This document shows positions 3,727 to 5,514 of a DNA stretch of 5,514 bases, in pieces. Origin of the DNA: Candidatus Zixiibacteriota bacterium. GTDB taxonomy: Bacteria; Zixibacteria; MSB-5A5; GN15; PGXB01. The first letter of the stretch is position 1, and the number at the start of each line of letters is the position of its first letter. The position numbers and the translations under genes were made by a program. The stretch spans positions 1-5,514 of the forward strand of contig JAPLUS010000100.1 in assembly GCA_026397495.1 (NCBI GenBank), read 5' to 3'. The notes below the pieces were generated by a model, which had not been told where the DNA came from, ran no database searches, and saw nothing but the letters and a program-made list of their open reading frames with translations.

Positions 3727-3746
3727 GCCAATTCCTATTAATTGGC
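3727..3746. repeat. AT-containing hairpin GCCAATT-CCTATT-AATTGGC
   Basis: Seven perfect pairs close a six-base loop. The stem shares no obvious sequence with the other palindromes of the cluster. It lacks a T-tract on either side, so it does not look like a terminator. Confidence 0.35.
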
Positions 3747-3768
3747 AATAGTCCCGGTCAGTTATTTA

Positions 3769-3833
3769 GTAGGGCACGAGCCCCGCGCTCGTGCCATTAT
3801 TAATTCGGCAGGTGCGCAGGGCACCTACCCTAC
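3769..3833. repeat. BIME-like pair of inverted REPs
   Basis: Two 27-base units face each other across an 11-base AT spacer (3796-3806). Each starts at its outer end with GTAG and continues with a 9-bp stem around a 5-base loop. Unit 1 (3769-3795) has stem GGCACGAGC/GCTCGTGCC and loop CCCGC. Unit 2 (3807-3833, minus strand) has stem GGTAGGTGC/GCACCTGCC with one G-T pair and loop CCTGC. The stems differ in sequence but both stay paired, so structure is conserved more than sequence. The pair lies between the RAYT remnant and the end of the ETF-QO gene and may mark the 3' end of that transcript. Confidence 0.7.
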
Positions 3834-3837
3834 TGAG

Positions 3838-3918
3838 CTAAAGTGCCCGCTTTTTGCGCAAGCATAATTCCGCGGCAGCCTGAATACTTACAACCTGCGA
3901 GGTAAGATTCAACTATCC
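3838..3918. repeat. Direct repeat copy 2 (about 80 bp)
   Basis: This is the partner of 2798-2877 and lies about 1040 bp away in the same orientation. It ends five bases before the stop codon of the ETF-QO gene and begins four bases after the BIME. Together the two copies bracket the whole REP-RAYT cluster. No clear Rho-independent terminator for ETF-QO lies within it. Confidence 0.65.
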
Positions 3919-3923
3919 CATTG

Positions 3924-5513
3924 CTACAAATTCGCATAATTCGGGCCACCACCACCCTCCGGAACAACCCATTTGATTATTTGATAGGGATCGGTAATAT
4001 CACAGGTTTTGCAGTGAACGCAGTTGGAAGGTGTCAGCTGAAGTTTCTTTTTCCCCGGCCGGTCAAGATCATCGACCATTTCATAAACATGAGCCGGACA
4101 GAAATGCTGACAGGGATTGCCGTATGTTTCGGCGCATTCAGTATTACAGATATTGTAATCGGAAATCACCAGATGCGGCGGTTGATCTTCTTCATGCTTG
4201 GCGCCGCTATGATAGACATCGGTCAGCTTATCGAAAAGATATTGGTTGTCAAACTTTAAATGCTTTCCAACGGCTCCTTCTCCCTTGCGAGCAATATATT
4301 CCTTAAGGGGCATCATATGTTGACAATCCGGTTCGCTTGCCACCCGGTCGAAAAGCCCTCGTCCGTTGGTAATCATTTGTAATCCGGCATTAAAGACGCC
4401 TCCAAACAGACCATCCTCAAAACCGGAGTGGAAATTCCGGACCGCATACAATTCTTTTTTGGCCCAGGAGTTTTCAAAACGAGTCTCCATCTCCTTGAGC
4501 ATCTCCACTTCCAGATTATCTCTTTTAAGTCCTTCGAATATGGTTTCTGCGGCCAGCATTCCTGATTTTATAGCCAAATGAATTCCTTTTAATCTTTGAG
4601 AATCAAGAAATCCGGCGGAGTCGCCAATCAGCAACAGACCATCATGATACAATCGGGGCATAGCATAATATCCCCCTTCCGGGAAAGTTTTGGCGCCATA
4701 ATGGAGCATCGTGCCGCCCTCGAAGATTTTTTTGACCAGAGGATGAGTTTTGAACTGTTGAAATTTATAGTGGGGATCATTGGTTGGATTGGGGCTATTA
4801 AGGCCGACGGCATATCCAAGCGCGGCCATTTTACCGCCCATATCATATATAAAACCGCCACCATATTCTTCAGTCGGCTGGGGCCAGCCGAAAGTATGAA
4901 TCACTTCACCCTTGCGGAGCCGCCCCTCAGGGATTTCCCAAACTTCCTTAACGCCGGTCAGATAAGTTTGCGGAAGTTTTCCAGCGCATAGATTCAACTT
5001 TTCAATGGCCTCTTTGGCCAATGAACCATGCGTTCCCTCAGCCAGAATAGTTACTTTCGCCTTGAGCAAGGAACCAGGTTCAAAATTGGAATGGGGATTC
5101 CCCTTTTTATCCAGCCCCAGATCGACCGTTCGGACGCCGGCCACTTTATTGTTTTCAATAAGAAGTTCAAAACCGCCCGTAGCAGAAAAAATATTTATAC
5201 CGGCGGCTTCAACTTGCTCACTCAGCCAGCCGGTAAATTTATTGAGAGAGATTATATAGTTGCCGTCATTCCTAAATGGCTTGGGAAGAAATGGAAATTT
5301 GAATTGTGATTTTTCAGTCAAAAAATAGAATGAGTCCTCCCCTGCTTCCACCTGAAGAGGACAGCCTCTTTCCAAAAAATCCGGCATCATCTCCCGGAGC
5401 GCAGACGGATTCAACAAGGCGCCTGATAAAGAGTGAGCTCCCGGGTAAGAACCCTTTTCAATAATCATAATCTCCGGCATAGCGATGGTGCCACCGGAAT
5501 TTTTTATGGACTT
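3924..5513 (-). CDS. Electron-transfer flavoprotein:quinone oxidoreductase (ETF-QO, FixC-FixX type), 5' end outside the window
   Basis: 529 residues are visible, and the frame is still open at the window edge. The ATG at 5480 is internal, because the preceding codons (KSIKNSGGTIA) fit the family. About 30-40 N-terminal residues, with the GxGxxG FAD motif, are missing. EIMIIEKG provides the acidic FAD-ribose residue and is followed by GAHSLSGALLNP. A quinone-pocket stretch YGAKTFPEGGYYAMPRL and the flavin segment IGDSAGF with RLKGIHLAIKSGMLAAE lie at about residues 270-325. The C terminus carries the 4Fe-4S domain with HFCPAHVYE and NCVHCKTCD supplying four cysteine ligands, and ends with the signature WVVPEGGGGPNY. 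The enzyme takes electrons from reduced ETF, which is fed by acyl-CoA and amino-acid dehydrogenases, and passes them to membrane quinone. FixC lacks the fused Fe-S domain, so this is the ETFDH type. Partner ETF genes are not in view. Confidence 0.96.
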   Translation of the reverse strand, partial: KSIKNSGGTIAMPEIMIIEKGSYPGAHSLSGALLNPSALREMMPDFLERGCPLQVEAGEDSFYFLTEKSQFKFPFLPKPFRNDGNYIISLNKFTGWLSEQVEAAGINIFSATGGFELLIENNKVAGVRTVDLGLDKKGNPHSNFEPGSLLKAKVTILAEGTHGSLAKEAIEKLNLCAGKLPQTYLTGVKEVWEIPEGRLRKGEVIHTFGWPQPTEEYGGGFIYDMGGKMAALGYAVGLNSPNPTNDPHYKFQQFKTHPLVKKIFEGGTMLHYGAKTFPEGGYYAMPRLYHDGLLLIGDSAGFLDSQRLKGIHLAIKSGMLAAETIFEGLKRDNLEVEMLKEMETRFENSWAKKELYAVRNFHSGFEDGLFGGVFNAGLQMITNGRGLFDRVASEPDCQHMMPLKEYIARKGEGAVGKHLKFDNQYLFDKLTDVYHSGAKHEEDQPPHLVISDYNICNTECAETYGNPCQHFCPAHVYEMVDDLDRPGKKKLQLTPSNCVHCKTCDITDPYQIIKWVVPEGGGGPNYANL

Positions 5514-5514
5514 G

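Noticed and set aside
3663..3734. A 23-codon minus-strand frame (containing ELRVIDALGQMWT) ending at the TAG of a REP head
   Set aside because: It looks protein-like, but stops stand directly upstream; it is too short to call more than a possible old gene end.
3924..4259. Plus-strand open frames inside the ETF-QO gene (also 4366-4581, 4596-4991, 5005-5309)
   Set aside because: They are antisense to a gene with family motifs along its whole length and have no homology that I recognise.
5478..5480. ATG at 5480 as the start of the ETF-QO gene
   Set aside because: The frame continues upstream to the window edge with family-like residues, and the FAD-binding N terminus would be missing.

Overview
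The window looks like a stretch of a Gram-negative-style, respiring, probably uncultured bacterium. The grounds are a membrane-linked electron-transfer flavoprotein:quinone oxidoreductase (ETF-QO), strong Shine-Dalgarno sites that match the usual 16S 3' end, and many REP-like palindromes around a decayed REP-associated tyrosine transposase (RAYT). The phylum cannot be fixed from this sequence. A candidate phylum of the FCB type would fit but is only a guess. All convincing genes lie on the minus strand and read from right to left.

Layout from right to left. 3924-5513 is the ETF-QO gene, cut by the right window edge. 3614-3918 is a cluster of palindromes: a BIME-like inverted REP pair, a perfect 16-bp palindrome and one copy of an ~80-bp direct repeat. 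2941-3597 is a RAYT pseudogene split by a 172-bp MITE-like element inserted at a TTAA site. 2798-2934 holds the other REP and the other copy of the direct repeat. 2252-2797 has no gene I trust. 1724-2239 encodes a 171-residue membrane-anchored protein of unknown function.

856-1632 holds three small genes for secreted peptides, called here C, B and A in transcription order. Their leader, ribosome binding site and signal peptide are almost identical, but the mature parts (32-35 residues, two cysteines each) are completely different. They arose by local duplication. Upstream of A there is a decayed copy of the last codons of the 171-residue gene, and the C/B junction lacks both a hairpin half and a promoter region. 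221-556 encodes another secreted protein with a duplicated EHPWDQE-E/D-P motif at both ends of its mature part. A strong bidirectional terminator at 126-155 closes the left side.

The part that may be undescribed is the 171-residue gene plus the C-B-A peptide array. It has a fixed export and translation module fused to hypervariable two-cysteine peptides, with duplication scars still visible. Its job (antimicrobial peptides, signals or surface peptides) cannot be decided here. The second notable result is that removing the MITE and one TTAA from the RAYT gene restores a canonical N-terminal reading frame, which fixes the boundaries and target duplication of the element.
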